Shown: positions 6,583-15,683, counted from the first letter of the stretch. The stretch is DNA of 35,691 nt from an uncultured Acidobacteriota bacterium (GCA_937871585.1 CALMPJ010000223.1:1-35691); one strand, 5' to 3'. The notes: a model not told the origin generated them from the letters alone. Numbers and translations: made by a program.

Positions 6583-7680
6583 TTAATGGTGCGTTCGACG
6601 GCTCAAGTATCCGAGAACGATCTTGCTAACAGTGTGCGACACATTGTTTGCGAGATATTCTTTCGGTGCGGTCCAGTTCGCAGGCTGAGCGATCGCAAGT
6701 TCGGCTGCCTTTACGATAGTATCCGTTGCGGCGCCGCTCAAGATATTACTGCCGCATTCGATAGTTTCCGGTCGTTCGGTAACGTCGCGAAGCGTGACAT
6801 TCGGTATCCCAAAGATCGAACATTCTTCCTGAACAGTACCGCTGTCTGTCAGAACTGCGAGTGAGTTCTTCTCAAGCTTAACGAAGTCGAAGAAGCCCAT
6901 TGCGTTGAGCAAACGAACACGCGAATTCGATGTATCGATACCGAACTGCTGTAATTTCTCGGCCGTTCGCGGATGTACGCTAACTAGAACGTCTTTTCCA
7001 AAACGCTCAGAGATCGTCTTAAATGCGTTGAAAATGCTGACCAATCGATCCTGGATATCGACATTCTCAGCACGATGCAACGTCACAAGAAGATATTCGA
7101 AAGGATGTACGTTCAAACGGCTAAGAACATCGCTCGCTTCGATCTGCGGTTCGAAATGGTCGAGGACTTCCTTGATCGGATTTCCCGTAACAAAAATGCG
7201 GTCGCGCTCAATTCCCTCGCGAACGAGATTCTCTTTACTGCGTTCCGTATACGGCAAAAGCACGGCACTTGAATGATCGATAATTCGGCGATTAACCTCC
7301 TCAGGAACACGGTCGTCATAACATCGATTTCCGGCTTCCATGTGGAAAACAGGAATATGGCGACGTGCTGCCGCGATCGCTGTCAGCGCACTGTTCGTGT
7401 CGCCAAGTATCAGCACGCGATCAGGCTTGTGTTCGGCGATCGCTTCATCGCATTTCGACATTATCTGACCGATCTGATCCCCAAACGACGTCGAGCGAAT
7501 GCCGAGATGCACGTCAGGCGTGCGGACGTCGAGGTCTTTGATGAAGATATCGCTGAGCGATTCGTGGTAGTTCTGGCCCGTATGCACAGTAACGTGATCG
7601 CAATGCTGGTCAAGCACCTTCATTACGAGGCTCAGGCGTATGATCTCGGGACGCGTCCCGAAAATGGTCATTATCTTCAT
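6583..7680 (-). CDS. Non-hydrolysing UDP-N-acetylhexosamine 2-epimerase (FnlC/WbvD/CapG-like)
   Basis: A 365-residue WecB-superfamily enzyme: MKIMTIFGTRPEIIRLSLVM at the N-terminus, HTGQNYHESL, ILGDTNSALTAIAAARR, the VFHMEAGNRCYDDRVPEEVN active-site block, HRAENVD and LTDSGTVQEE. Length fits the family (360-380). Its place right after a CapE/FnlA-like dehydratase/epimerase and an RmlD-like reductase indicates C2 epimerisation of a UDP-2-acetamido-2,6-dideoxy-L-hexose, the last step to UDP-L-FucNAc (FnlABC) or UDP-L-QuiNAc (WbvB/R/D), rather than UDP-ManNAc formation. The SLVMKVLDQ wording, lacking the KLAP of classical WecB, fits that subgroup. Cytoplasmic. Confidence 0.88.
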   Translation of the reverse strand: MKIMTIFGTRPEIIRLSLVMKVLDQHCDHVTVHTGQNYHESLSDIFIKDLDVRTPDVHLGIRSTSFGDQIGQIMSKCDEAIAEHKPDRVLILGDTNSALTAIAAARRHIPVFHMEAGNRCYDDRVPEEVNRRIIDHSSAVLLPYTERSKENLVREGIERDRIFVTGNPIKEVLDHFEPQIEASDVLSRLNVHPFEYLLVTLHRAENVDIQDRLVSIFNAFKTISERFGKDVLVSVHPRTAEKLQQFGIDTSNSRVRLLNAMGFFDFVKLEKNSLAVLTDSGTVQEECSIFGIPNVTLRDVTERPETIECGSNILSGAATDTIVKAAELAIAQPANWTAPKEYLANNVSHTVSKIVLGYLSRRTHH

Positions 7681-7689
7681 ACTCGATAG

Positions 7690-8739
7690 CTAGTTTCCGT
7701 CAATAAAACGTTGGATCTCGCTGTTCGCATCCGCGAGCAGCGTTCGGAGATCTTCGATGGTAATGTTGTCGTCTTTGGACGAGTATTCACTCGTCAATGC
7801 AGAGGTAATTTCCACATCGTCCTTGAGTTCCGGCAAGACCGGCAGAATGACGTAGTAACCGTTTTCTTCGATGGTTCTGAAGCATTCCTCCTCAGATACC
7901 ATGATCTCGTGGATCTTTTCGCCCGGACGAATACCCGTGTAAACGATCTCGTTGCCTTTGTCGCCAATAAGCGCTTTGGCGACATCGGTGATGTTTGCAG
8001 CCGGAACCTTCGGCACATACGTACAGCCGCGACGCTTGGACCGGATAGCCTCAAAAACGGTGTCAACGGCTCGATCTAAGCTCAGCAGAAACCGAGTCAT
8101 TTCGGGCATCGTGACCGTAACGGGCTGGCCGTTTCGCACCTGCTCGACAAACAGCGGAACGATCGATCCACGCGAAGCTATGACGTTTCCGTAACGAACA
8201 CAGTGATAGACAGTTTTCTTACTGTCGCGATTTGCTTCGAGCAGCACGCGTTCCTGTAAAGCCTTGGTCATACCCATAACGTTGATCGGCTTGCAGGCTT
8301 TGTCAGTCGAAATGCCGATGACCGTTTCGATATCAAGGTCATTCTCGCGAATTGCGGTCGCCAGATTCTGAGCACCGCCAATGTTGGTCTGAACGGCCTC
8401 GAATGGAAAATACTCACACGAAGGCACTTGTTTTAATGCCGCTGCGTGAAAAACAACGTCGGCACTTCGTAATGCGGTCAAAAGCGATGAGCGATCACGT
8501 ACGTCGCCGATGTGAAACTTAAGCAAAGACCGCGAATTTTCGTAGATCACATCGTCGGTCGCTGTTTCCCGGTTCAGGAAATCGAGCCGCATGTAGTGCT
8601 GTTTGGCTTCATCGCGCGAAAAAACCGTGACGTTTGCGGGCGTGCCCATTTCGCCGGACATCAGCCGCCGCACTAGTGTTTGCCCGAGCGAACCTGTGCC
8701 GCCGGTTACAAGAATTCGTTTACCTTCGAGTTCGTTCAT
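7690..8739 (-). CDS. CapE/FnlA/WbvB-like UDP-GlcNAc 4,6-dehydratase / 5-epimerase (extended SDR)
   Basis: A 349-residue extended SDR protein. The NAD(P)-binding GGTGSLG motif lies at residues 14-20. The HAAALKQVPSCEYFPFEAV segment and STDKACKPINVMGMTKALQE are typical of the FlaA1/CapE group, in which the SDR tyrosine is replaced by methionine in the M-x3-K motif (MGMTK). The enzyme dehydrates UDP-GlcNAc to a 4-keto-6-deoxy intermediate with epimerisation, the first step toward UDP-L-FucNAc or UDP-L-QuiNAc. Length about 340-350 equals CapE/WbjB. It shares one base with the upstream reductase gene (TAATG) and precedes the 2-epimerase by 9 bases. PseB-like and FlaA1-like activity are alternatives, but the neighbours argue against pseudaminic acid. 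Confidence 0.88.
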   Translation of the reverse strand: MNELEGKRILVTGGTGSLGQTLVRRLMSGEMGTPANVTVFSRDEAKQHYMRLDFLNRETATDDVIYENSRSLLKFHIGDVRDRSSLLTALRSADVVFHAAALKQVPSCEYFPFEAVQTNIGGAQNLATAIRENDLDIETVIGISTDKACKPINVMGMTKALQERVLLEANRDSKKTVYHCVRYGNVIASRGSIVPLFVEQVRNGQPVTVTMPEMTRFLLSLDRAVDTVFEAIRSKRRGCTYVPKVPAANITDVAKALIGDKGNEIVYTGIRPGEKIHEIMVSEEECFRTIEENGYYVILPVLPELKDDVEITSALTSEYSSKDDNITIEDLRTLLADANSEIQRFIDGN

Positions 8740-9614
8740 TATTTGAAAGAGTCGTAATCAGTTTCGTCAGCCGCCATTTGAGCGATCAGTTCAGGCCAAG
8801 CCGCAGGCCGGAAACCAGTTAGTTCATTGAACTTAGCGGCGTTCAGGCTGCGATCGATCGTGAAGTCATCCTCAGGAACGATCTCGATATTTGCATCGTA
8901 AGCTTCGTTTACGAGCTTGAGCAATTCAAATTTATTGATCGGTTCGCTCGCTACTTGGTATAAACCGCTGAGTTCAGGTCTGTTCGCGACCAAATCCCCA
9001 ATTATATCTGCAAATACGACCGTTGGAAAGCCGCTGTAGATGGCTTTAGTGAAGCCTTTTACCGAGCCGCCGTGGTTTGAGAGGAACCAATCGATCAGAC
9101 TGTGGCTGGTGCCGAGTTCCCTGCCAATGATCGATGTTCGAAGCGTGAGACAGTTATCGTCGTTCAATTCGCCAAGCGCCTTACTTTTGCCGTAAAGGTC
9201 CGTAGCATTTGGAACATCTGTTTCCCTGTAATTACCTATCGCACCATCGAAGACACAGTCTGTGCTGATAGAAATAGTGCGAAATCCGAACTCGGCCCCA
9301 AATTCAGCTAGGCGATGTGGAAAGATAGCGTTTATCTCAAGCGTTGTAATGACATCCTTTGCAGACGGTAGTTGCTTGATGACGCCGACGGCGTTGACAA
9401 CAACGTCTGGATTTACGCTCACGATAGCGGTTTCGACCGCCGCTTTGTCGCGAACATCGATATTCTCAACGATCTTCGATCGATCAAAAATGCCGTATCG
9501 CTCTATCGACGAAAACTCGCCTCGGATCGTTGCGGCGACCTCAAATCTAGAACTTAGTCTCTGGTAAAGTTTGTGGCCCAGCATTCCTGCCGCGCCAAAG
9601 ATCAACACTTTCAT
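8739..9614 (-). CDS. RmlD-like SDR reductase (WbvR-like, no cupin domain)
   Basis: A 291-residue NAD(P)-dependent reductase of the dTDP-4-dehydrorhamnose reductase type. MKVLIFGAAGMLGHKLYQRL carries the GxxGxxG motif, followed by VVNAVGVIKQ, STDCVFDG, the YGKSK active site (Y-x3-K) and LRTSIIGRE. In UDP-L-FucNAc pathways the second enzyme (CapF/WbjC/FnlB) is about 370 residues with a C-terminal cupin 3-epimerase domain. Here the protein ends after the SDR domain, as in the reductase WbvR of the UDP-L-QuiNAc route. This suggests L-QuiNAc, although a separate epimerase elsewhere is not excluded. The 43-bp AT-rich gap upstream (9615-9657) is one of the larger ones in the operon; a TATAAC hexamer there is not enough to call a promoter. 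Confidence 0.85.
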   Translation of the reverse strand: MKVLIFGAAGMLGHKLYQRLSSRFEVAATIRGEFSSIERYGIFDRSKIVENIDVRDKAAVETAIVSVNPDVVVNAVGVIKQLPSAKDVITTLEINAIFPHRLAEFGAEFGFRTISISTDCVFDGAIGNYRETDVPNATDLYGKSKALGELNDDNCLTLRTSIIGRELGTSHSLIDWFLSNHGGSVKGFTKAIYSGFPTVVFADIIGDLVANRPELSGLYQVASEPINKFELLKLVNEAYDANIEIVPEDDFTIDRSLNAAKFNELTGFRPAAWPELIAQMAADETDYDSFK

Positions 9615-9657
9615 GATTGTGTAACTCTATTACTATGAATTAGTTATACTACAAAAG

Positions 9658-10659
9658 TTAAGGTTTTGCATTGTCCGCTGAGACTTGCCGATAAATATCC
9701 GAATAAGCGTCAGCGGCTCGTTTCGCGGAATATCTCGCGACATTTGCTCTGCTGCCTTCGATAAGATGGGCTCGGTGCTTCGCGTCGTTGATAACACGAT
9801 CAAAACCGGCTCTGATCGACGTTTCATCGAACGGGTCAACGAGTTCAGCGCCATCGCCCGCAACCTCTTTCATAGGGCTGATATTACTAGTGACAACTAC
9901 TCGACCGACCGCCTGCGCTTCTATGATCGGCAGGCCAAAACCTTCGTATGTCGAGCAGAAACTGACGATATCTGCCCTTTTGTAAGCGTCAACAAGCTCG
10001 TCGTCGGATAATCGGCCGATCAGACAATGTTCGATCTTTGCCTTCTCCAATTCGTAAGCGATATTTTCATCAATATTTCCGACGATCGTTAGCAGGCACG
10101 ACATTCCAGAAAGTGCTCGGATCAGTCGTGGGACATTCTTATTAATCACCGTTCCCAATTGCAATATTTCCGGTTTTTCTGCGTTGAATTTAGCCGGAGC
10201 ATACTCAAATCTCGGGTCGACCGGATTTTCGATAACCGTAATTCGCGATGCAACGTCAGGCAAATATTTGGCGATCTCGGTCTTTGTGGCTTCGGAGATC
10301 GCCGTCACGTACTTGGCACGCCTTAGCGGCCAGTCTAAGTAAAGTTTCTTAAGGATCCATCGGCGCAATCCTGCTCGATTGTTCATGAAAAACAGATCAT
10401 GAACGGTCAGCACGGTTCGTTCTGCCGGCAAGCGAAGCGCGATGTAGTGGCAATGTCCGGTAACGTGGAAAATATCAGCTTTCGGTACTTTGAAAAACAG
10501 CAGATTCTTTATCAACCCCAACAGCGAATTGTCGTATGGAAGCTGAACAAACGACGTATCAAAGTTTTCGTCGAGTGTGTCGTTCACGTGCCTGAAAACT
10601 CTTTCGATACTGACGAATGACGAGGCTTTTCTCTCTACAAACGCAACTTTCGCGGTCAT
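9658..10659 (-). CDS. GT4 family glycosyltransferase
   Basis: A 333-residue GT-B enzyme. Segments include DIFHVTGHCHYIALRLP, LTVHDLFFMNNRAG, YVTAISEATKTEI, VIENPVDPRF, ILQLGTVINKNVPRLIRALS, and the donor site block SFCSTYEGFGLPIIEAQAVG with GRVVVTSN. The E-x7-E (EGFGLPIIE) is intact. It starts with ATG at 10659 overlapping the heptose kinase TGA (ATGA). Because it directly follows the two heptose-pathway genes, transfer of a heptose is a reasonable guess. Classical heptosyltransferases are GT9, so this would be a different family. Confidence 0.88.
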   Translation of the reverse strand: MTAKVAFVERKASSFVSIERVFRHVNDTLDENFDTSFVQLPYDNSLLGLIKNLLFFKVPKADIFHVTGHCHYIALRLPAERTVLTVHDLFFMNNRAGLRRWILKKLYLDWPLRRAKYVTAISEATKTEIAKYLPDVASRITVIENPVDPRFEYAPAKFNAEKPEILQLGTVINKNVPRLIRALSGMSCLLTIVGNIDENIAYELEKAKIEHCLIGRLSDDELVDAYKRADIVSFCSTYEGFGLPIIEAQAVGRVVVTSNISPMKEVAGDGAELVDPFDETSIRAGFDRVINDAKHRAHLIEGSRANVARYSAKRAADAYSDIYRQVSADNAKP

Positions 10660-11573
10660 AATACGGCCTCTAGCATTTCTTTGGTAACAATGGTCGTGCC
10701 GACGTGGCTGACAGCGATGCCGGCGGCTTTGTTTGCAATCTCGACGGCGTCAGAAAGCGGTATTCCTGCTGCAATACAAACGCTGAGGGTTGAAATAACT
10801 GTATCTCCCGCACCAGTTACGTCAAATGCTTCCAAAGCCGAGGCGGCGTGTTTTTCCGGTGATTCATTTTTTCGAAACAAGGTCATTCCGTGCTCGCCTT
10901 CGGTAACGAGAACGGCATCGAATTCGTGTTCAGCAATTATCTTATCGCCAGCTTCGTTAGAGTTCGCGGCACCAGTCGCAGCTATTGCTTCTTTTGCGTT
11001 CGGCGTAATGATCGTTGCTCCGTGATAGCGGCTTAGGTCGTTTGATTTCGGATCGACAACGATGGTCTTGCCGTTACACTTCCCAAGTATCGAATTCAAT
11101 GCGTCGGTCGAAAGAACGCCTTTAGCGTAATCTGACAAAACGATCAGTTCAGCCTCGTAAATGGCTGAATCAAGTTCTTTGGTTGCCGCTACTAACGCAT
11201 CTTCAGCCGTTTCTCTGTCAACTCGAACAACATGATGCCCACCGGACACCACGCGCGTTTTAACCGTTGTTGGCCTGGTGTTTGATGTGATCAGTCGAGC
11301 ATCAATTCTGGCGTTGTCGGAGAGCAACGATGTGACGACAGAACCTTCGATATCATCGCCGATCACGCCAACTAAGATCGCCGTTGCACCAAGCGCGGCG
11401 ATGTTTGCGGCGACGTTTGCGGCGCCGCCGACGGCGTCAGTTAGTTTGTCGAGGCGAACGACGGGAACGGGAGCTTCGGGTGAGATGCGTGTAGTTTCGC
11501 CCCACCAATATCGGTCGAGCATTACGTCGCCGATCACGGCGATGCGTAGTCCGGAAAAGTCAGGCAGTTTCAA
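10656..11573 (-). CDS. rfaE1: D-glycero-beta-D-manno-heptose-7-phosphate kinase (RfaE1 / HldE domain I)
   Basis: A 305-residue PfkB-family (ribokinase-like) enzyme. [20 protein letters not shown] at the N-terminus and [10 protein letters not shown] are RfaE1 hallmarks. They are followed by [14 protein letters not shown] (49-62), [14 protein letters not shown], and the anion hole/catalytic [10 protein letters not shown] with D257 as base. It phosphorylates heptose-7-phosphate at O1 to give the 1,7-bisphosphate. In E. coli it is domain I of the bifunctional HldE, whose domain II here sits in a separate protein. The start is TTG at 11573, supported by GGAGG 7 bases upstream and by the TTGA overlap with the previous stop. 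Role: ADP-L-glycero-D-manno- or D-glycero-D-manno-heptose supply. Confidence 0.92.
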   Translation of the reverse strand: MKLPDFSGLRIAVIGDVMLDRYWWGETTRISPEAPVPVVRLDKLTDAVGGAANVAANIAALGATAILVGVIGDDIEGSVVTSLLSDNARIDARLITSNTRPTTVKTRVVSGGHHVVRVDRETAEDALVAATKELDSAIYEAELIVLSDYAKGVLSTDALNSILGKCNGKTIVVDPKSNDLSRYHGATIITPNAKEAIAATGAANSNEAGDKIIAEHEFDAVLVTEGEHGMTLFRKNESPEKHAASALEAFDVTGAGDTVISTLSVCIAAGIPLSDAVEIANKAAGIAVSHVGTTIVTKEMLEAVL

Positions 11574-12574
11574 TTTGCGGCCTCCGCGACGTATTCATCG
11601 ACAAGCTGACACCAAAGGTGGCAGATGAGAATGTGACATTCCTGTATGCGGGCAGTTCTGGCTGACGGAGCAATGATGCAGTGATCTGACAAACCAGCGA
11701 GTTTCTTTCCGCCGGAGCCTGTCATTCCGATTACGGTCATGCCGCGACGGCGGGCTTCCATAACGGCAGCAATTATGTTTGACGAGTTTCCGCTGGTGCT
11801 AAATGCGATCAAACAATCGCCTTCGTTTCCGAGAGCTTCGATCTGACGGACGAATACACGGTCGAAATCATAATCATTTGTGATCGCAGTCAACGACGAC
11901 GTGTCAGTCGTCAGAGCTATCGCCGGCAAGCCAATTCGCTCAGTTTCATATCTGCCAACAAACTCCGCGGCTAAATGTTGCGAATCGGCAGCACTGCCTC
12001 CATTGCCGCAGATCAGCACCTTTTTGCCGTTCTTGAAGGTGTTGTAGATCACCTTGGCGGTTTCTTCGATCTGAGGTTGGAGAATCGCACGAAATTCTTC
12101 GATCGCCGCCTGATGCTCGGCAATCGTTTGATCTATTCCGGAAACATGAGACTCCGAAGTGTCATCAGACGCACTCATCGACTCGACGATCTTACTTGTC
12201 GAATAGCCTTCTAGTAGCGGTAGTGAATGAACTTCGCCGCCTCGCGATCTTACAAAGTCGGCGCCGACGATCTCGCTTTCCGGCCAGTCGCCGCCTTTTA
12301 CTAGTACGTCGGGAGCGATCTCTTCGATAATTCGTTGTGGGGTCAATTCGTCGAAGATGACAACTTCGTCAACCGAGCTTAAGCCAAGCAGAACGGCTTT
12401 CCTCGCTTCTTGATCTACGATCGGCCTACCATTTCCTTTCGTGCGCCGTACAGATTCGTCGCTGTTGATCCCAACGACCAAACGGTCACCAAACGCACGG
12501 GCACGGTTTAACAGATCCACGTGGCCGGGATGCAGGATGTCGAAACCGCCGTTTGTAAATACAGTCTTAGCCAT
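11570..12574 (-). CDS. Fused heptose-1-phosphate adenylyltransferase (RfaE2) and sedoheptulose-7-phosphate isomerase (GmhA)
   Basis: A 334-residue bifunctional protein. Residues 1-132 are a cytidylyltransferase-fold RfaE2 domain: [17 protein letters not shown] with HPGH at 15-18, [17 protein letters not shown], and the YSTSKIVE motif (124-131). A short Ser/Asp-rich linker (133-146) leads to a GmhA domain (147-334): [29 protein letters not shown] and [20 protein letters not shown]200, E204, Q311 and H319 have the same mutual spacing as the E. coli GmhA zinc ligands H61, E65, Q172 and H180, so both active sites look intact. The protein would catalyse the first step (isomerisation) and the last nucleotidyl transfer of ADP-heptose synthesis, with the kinase made by the next gene. 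The usual partners are RfaE1-RfaE2 fusions, so this combination is unusual. Confidence 0.92.
   Translation of the reverse strand: MAKTVFTNGGFDILHPGHVDLLNRARAFGDRLVVGINSDESVRRTKGNGRPIVDQEARKAVLLGLSSVDEVVIFDELTPQRIIEEIAPDVLVKGGDWPESEIVGADFVRSRGGEVHSLPLLEGYSTSKIVESMSASDDTSESHVSGIDQTIAEHQAAIEEFRAILQPQIEETAKVIYNTFKNGKKVLICGNGGSAADSQHLAAEFVGRYETERIGLPAIALTTDTSSLTAITNDYDFDRVFVRQIEALGNEGDCLIAFSTSGNSSNIIAAVMEARRRGMTVIGMTGSGGKKLAGLSDHCIIAPSARTARIQECHILICHLWCQLVDEYVAEAAN
11581..11585 (-). promoter_or_regulatory. Ribosome binding site supporting a TTG start for rfaE1
   Basis: GGAGG on the minus strand, 7 bases before the TTG at 11573, inside the end of the RfaE2-GmhA gene. It decides the start of the kinase gene, which has no nearby ATG. 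Confidence 0.7.
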
Positions 12575-12580
12575 TATTCA

Positions 12581-13417
12581 TCAGGCTTTCGTCGCTATGA
12601 GCATTCGCTGCGAATGCACTTCGTCAGCCATTTCCGGGACAAGATCTCCGAGGTTGACGACATCGAGAACCTTGAATCCATGCTGCTCCAGCAGTTCGTA
12701 ATGCCGTTCCAGCGTTCGTCCAAAACAATGCAAACCGATGCCATATTTCAGTCTTCCCTGCACAGACTGGTCGGCTTTATGCTCATCTTCCGTTTTCCAG
12801 ATGTCGTCGGTCAGTTGAATATGCAGAACGAGCTTTCCGCCTTCGGACTTGAGTTTTCGACTGCAAACTTCGAGGACGGAAGCGAAAGCTTCGTCGGTCA
12901 AATGCTGGATAACCGCAAAACTATAGATCACGTCAATGCCGCCGTCCGGAATTACCTTTTGGCTTTCCGGCTCGGCAAGAACATAAGTTACATTCTCGGG
13001 ATTATTCAATATACGTGCGCACGCCAATGCTCCGCTCGAAATATCGGTTGAATAAACTTGCTTGACTCTTGGGGCGACAACACGAGAAATGAATCCGGGG
13101 CCGCAGCCGTAATCTAAGACAACGTCGTCTTGGCCGAGATACGGCTTAAGAATACGCTGATACATATCTTCGCGAGAATCGACGAGGACGTTGAATGCAT
13201 CCTCGAGGTACTCGTCTCGCGACATATTAGCGTATTTTGGATTTGCTTCGTCGAGAAAATAATGCGGACTCATCGCGAGTATTCGCAAAGCCTTGATCCG
13301 CCGCTTCTTCGGACTCGTTCGAGCCAAGTACCAGCCGATCCAGCGCGCCCCGAGAAAGTTCTGCGGCTGGCTGCCGCGAGAAACTGTCCATTTGATCACA
13401 TCCAGAACTTTGCTCAT
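12581..13417 (-). CDS. Class I SAM-dependent methyltransferase
   Basis: A 278-residue methyltransferase. The SAM motif I is DDVVLDYGCGPGFISRVV in the middle of the protein, followed by VYSTDISSGALACARI (motif II), GIDVIYSFAVIQHLTDEAFA (motif IV) and KLVLHIQL. A basic N-terminal region precedes it. The ATG at 13417 is preferred over a GTG at 13438 because the latter would overlap the polymerase gene by 14 bases without a better ribosome site. In a polysaccharide operon the likely role is O- or N-methylation of a repeat-unit sugar or the chain end, acting in the cytoplasm. The substrate cannot be predicted; capping to set chain length is one possibility. Confidence 0.82.
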   Translation of the reverse strand: MSKVLDVIKWTVSRGSQPQNFLGARWIGWYLARTSPKKRRIKALRILAMSPHYFLDEANPKYANMSRDEYLEDAFNVLVDSREDMYQRILKPYLGQDDVVLDYGCGPGFISRVVAPRVKQVYSTDISSGALACARILNNPENVTYVLAEPESQKVIPDGGIDVIYSFAVIQHLTDEAFASVLEVCSRKLKSEGGKLVLHIQLTDDIWKTEDEHKADQSVQGRLKYGIGLHCFGRTLERHYELLEQHGFKVLDVVNLGDLVPEMADEVHSQRMLIATKA

Positions 13418-13424
13418 AGGCGAA

Positions 13425-14948
13425 TTACTTTCTAACACGCATCCGAATTACGAGATTTGCCAACACAAGACTTGCTGCAAGAACTGCAATGGTCCTGATA
13501 ATTCCCGGTAGGATCGTCGCAAAGAACGCTTCGTAGCTGACCAGCGTAAGCAGCGGCAAATATGCTACATACTTCCATAATGCCGGTGACGATGTCTCGA
13601 CCAACAGGGCATAGATCAGCCGCAAGTAGATCCCAAGAAGCAGCATCCCGATCGGAATGCCGATCGGTCCAAAATTACGCAGCAGGTCCGCGAACGGCGA
13701 GATCGCGAACGAGTTTTCACCGTAATTAAAATACAACAAACTATAAGCTCGTGCGTCGGAAGTTGGAGGTTTATCCGGCCACAAGAACCTCGGCACGAAG
13801 GACGTCAGAGTATCGTTAATGATATTGTTGTCTAGGCCGTAGCTCGCTTCATATGGAGCCAGTCGTTCGTAGTTTGAAACAACAACGGCAACAGAACTTA
13901 GATTCTCGATACGATTGGCGAGTGCTTGAGAGCTGTTTTGGATCAGGACCACCGGATCCTCATTGATCAAATACTCTGCCGTCTGACCGATCTGTCCTAC
14001 GTAGTCGCCCGAAGCACCGCTTTCCTCTGAACCTTTGATATTTCGGAATGACGTGCCATAGACAATGCCGATGCAGATCGCGACGGCAATAATACTGCCA
14101 AATACGACGGTCATCTTTTTACTGAGCTTTCTGCCAGAGTAGATAAAGCCCATGATTATGGGATATACGCTAACCAGCAGACTGCCGCGGCTTCCCAAAA
14201 GTACCACGCGGAAAGGAATGATCAGGATCAGAACTAGGATCGAAATGTAGAAGATTCCGGTTCGTTTCTTTGAGCCAAAAACACCGAGCCAGAGCAGCAT
14301 CGTACCGGCGGTCACCAGGACCACGAGAAAGTGCAAAAGGGCGTCGAATGTACCGTAATCGGTAAGTCGCTGATAGCCCATAATGCCCTGCAAAAAGCCG
14401 ATTATGTTAACACTGATACCGGCGAACAGCAGCACTAGCCCGGCAACCCAAACCTTGTCGGGATCCCAATTCCATTTTGGCAGCCGTGGCTCGATAGCGT
14501 CGGCTGCGATCCTGCCCAACGGCAAGAAATAGCCAATAGTAAGGGCTAGAAATCCGATCGAAATGTACACCAAACTGAGCGGTAGGTTATACTCCGGGTC
14601 TTCGATAAATACAAGGAAATACGGATCGACCAACTTAAATGCGACGATAAGCGCACCGATGATAAATGCCGGAAAAATATAGCTCCAAGCTGCGAAAACA
14701 AGCGGATGGAACAGGTCGAATTTGCCTTTGAAATAAAGATATACCGTCGGCGACAAAACAACGATGCCGGCAACGAATGCCCACGGAACGAGATAATATT
14801 GCGAAAGCGAACCGGAAAGGCCGCCTTCGAGCCAGAACAGTCCAAATCCCAGCAGCATTACAACGCCCCACAGAACTGCGATCGGGAGTATGAAACTCGT
14901 CGATCGACCGTTCGAGGTATTTAGCTGATTGAATCTGTTGGAAGCCAT
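13425..14948 (-). CDS. Wzy-type O-antigen/exopolysaccharide polymerase
   Basis: A roughly 507-residue integral membrane protein with about 11-12 hydrophobic segments and a large periplasmic loop near residues 300-400. That loop contains a DTLTSFVPRFLWPDKPP segment typical of O-antigen polymerase-like (oligosaccharide repeat unit polymerase) proteins. The VLLGSRGSLL motif after a central transmembrane segment also matches this family. It would link Wzx-flipped repeat units in the periplasm, with the Wzc-like protein controlling chain length. ATG at 14948 is used; a TTG at 14963 close behind an AGAGG is a possible alternative adding five residues. Sequence conservation in Wzy proteins is low, so the call rests on topology, motif and neighbours. 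Confidence 0.82.
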   Translation of the reverse strand: MASNRFNQLNTSNGRSTSFILPIAVLWGVVMLLGFGLFWLEGGLSGSLSQYYLVPWAFVAGIVVLSPTVYLYFKGKFDLFHPLVFAAWSYIFPAFIIGALIVAFKLVDPYFLVFIEDPEYNLPLSLVYISIGFLALTIGYFLPLGRIAADAIEPRLPKWNWDPDKVWVAGLVLLFAGISVNIIGFLQGIMGYQRLTDYGTFDALLHFLVVLVTAGTMLLWLGVFGSKKRTGIFYISILVLILIIPFRVVLLGSRGSLLVSVYPIIMGFIYSGRKLSKKMTVVFGSIIAVAICIGIVYGTSFRNIKGSEESGASGDYVGQIGQTAEYLINEDPVVLIQNSSQALANRIENLSSVAVVVSNYERLAPYEASYGLDNNIINDTLTSFVPRFLWPDKPPTSDARAYSLLYFNYGENSFAISPFADLLRNFGPIGIPIGMLLLGIYLRLIYALLVETSSPALWKYVAYLPLLTLVSYEAFFATILPGIIRTIAVLAASLVLANLVIRMRVRK

Positions 14949-15017
14949 AAAACTTGCGTGCAACCTCTACTTTGTCGAAACTCTCTATTATCCTGTTACA
15001 ACTGTTTGTCGGCAACC

Positions 15018-15677
15018 TCAGGGCCTAAGTTTACAAACTGCGATCACACCATCTGCCGTTTGTTTCGATATCTTCACAGAAACGTCGTTTATCAATTTGA
15101 AATACCAGGGGACGAATGGCCTATGCTCGTGCCCGATGTCGTAAAACATGAATTCGGCCACGTCCAGCTCCGCTCGATCAAGCAGATGAGACAAGGTTCG
15201 ATACGAAAAATAGTAGACGTGATCCGGATGAACCGGCTCGCTAACGCCGCCTTTCCCGCGCAATGCATACTGAGCAAACCGCATCGCACAATAGGCATTG
15301 ATCGTCGTTATGACGAGCTCAGAGTCAGGCGTCATAAATCGCTTGATGCCTTGCAGAAAAAGGCCGGGATTCGATAGATGCTCGATCATCTCGCCGGCGA
15401 TAATGATGTCGAACTTTCGGTCCAGCTCGACTTCGTCAAGCTTTTCAAGGTCGGCTCGGTACAAATGATCGACGCCGGCCACCGCCAAAGTATCGATTCC
15501 CTCTTGATCGTAATCAAATCCGTAGAGTTCTCCGGCGACCTTGGCTATGTCGAAATGTAACAGCATGCCCTGATCGATCGAATCCTGCGTGTACGGATGA
15601 TTTGTGCATCCAAGGTGCAGCACAGACCGGCCGCGACAGCGGTTCAGAATGAGATCGGTACGTTGAACAATATTCAT
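15018..15677 (-). CDS. Class I SAM-dependent methyltransferase (MetW/Methyltransf_23-like)
   Basis: A 219-residue methyltransferase. Motif I is VLHLGCTNHPYTQDS (residues 19-33), with GCTNHP instead of the usual GxGxG. IIIAGEMIEHLSNPGLFLQG is a strong motif IV region and a typical ELVITTINAY strand follows. The SEPVHPDHVYYFSYRTLSHL segment recalls SAM enzymes of surface-polysaccharide loci. The gene lies 6 bases downstream of the flippase gene and 69 bases before the polymerase gene, a gap in which I see nothing clear. Likely modifies a sugar or a lipid-linked intermediate in the cytoplasm. Confidence 0.82.
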   Translation of the reverse strand: MNIVQRTDLILNRCRGRSVLHLGCTNHPYTQDSIDQGMLLHFDIAKVAGELYGFDYDQEGIDTLAVAGVDHLYRADLEKLDEVELDRKFDIIIAGEMIEHLSNPGLFLQGIKRFMTPDSELVITTINAYCAMRFAQYALRGKGGVSEPVHPDHVYYFSYRTLSHLLDRAELDVAEFMFYDIGHEHRPFVPWYFKLINDVSVKISKQTADGVIAVCKLRP

Positions 15678-15683
15678 TTTTAT

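Noticed and set aside
9615..9657. Internal promoter in the AT-rich gap before the RmlD-like gene
   Set aside because: A TATAAC hexamer is present but no acceptable -35 at the right distance; left uncalled.
12521..13051. A 176-codon plus-strand open frame opposite the RfaE2-GmhA and methyltransferase genes
   Set aside because: Crosses two real genes on the other strand; no domain or ribosome site.
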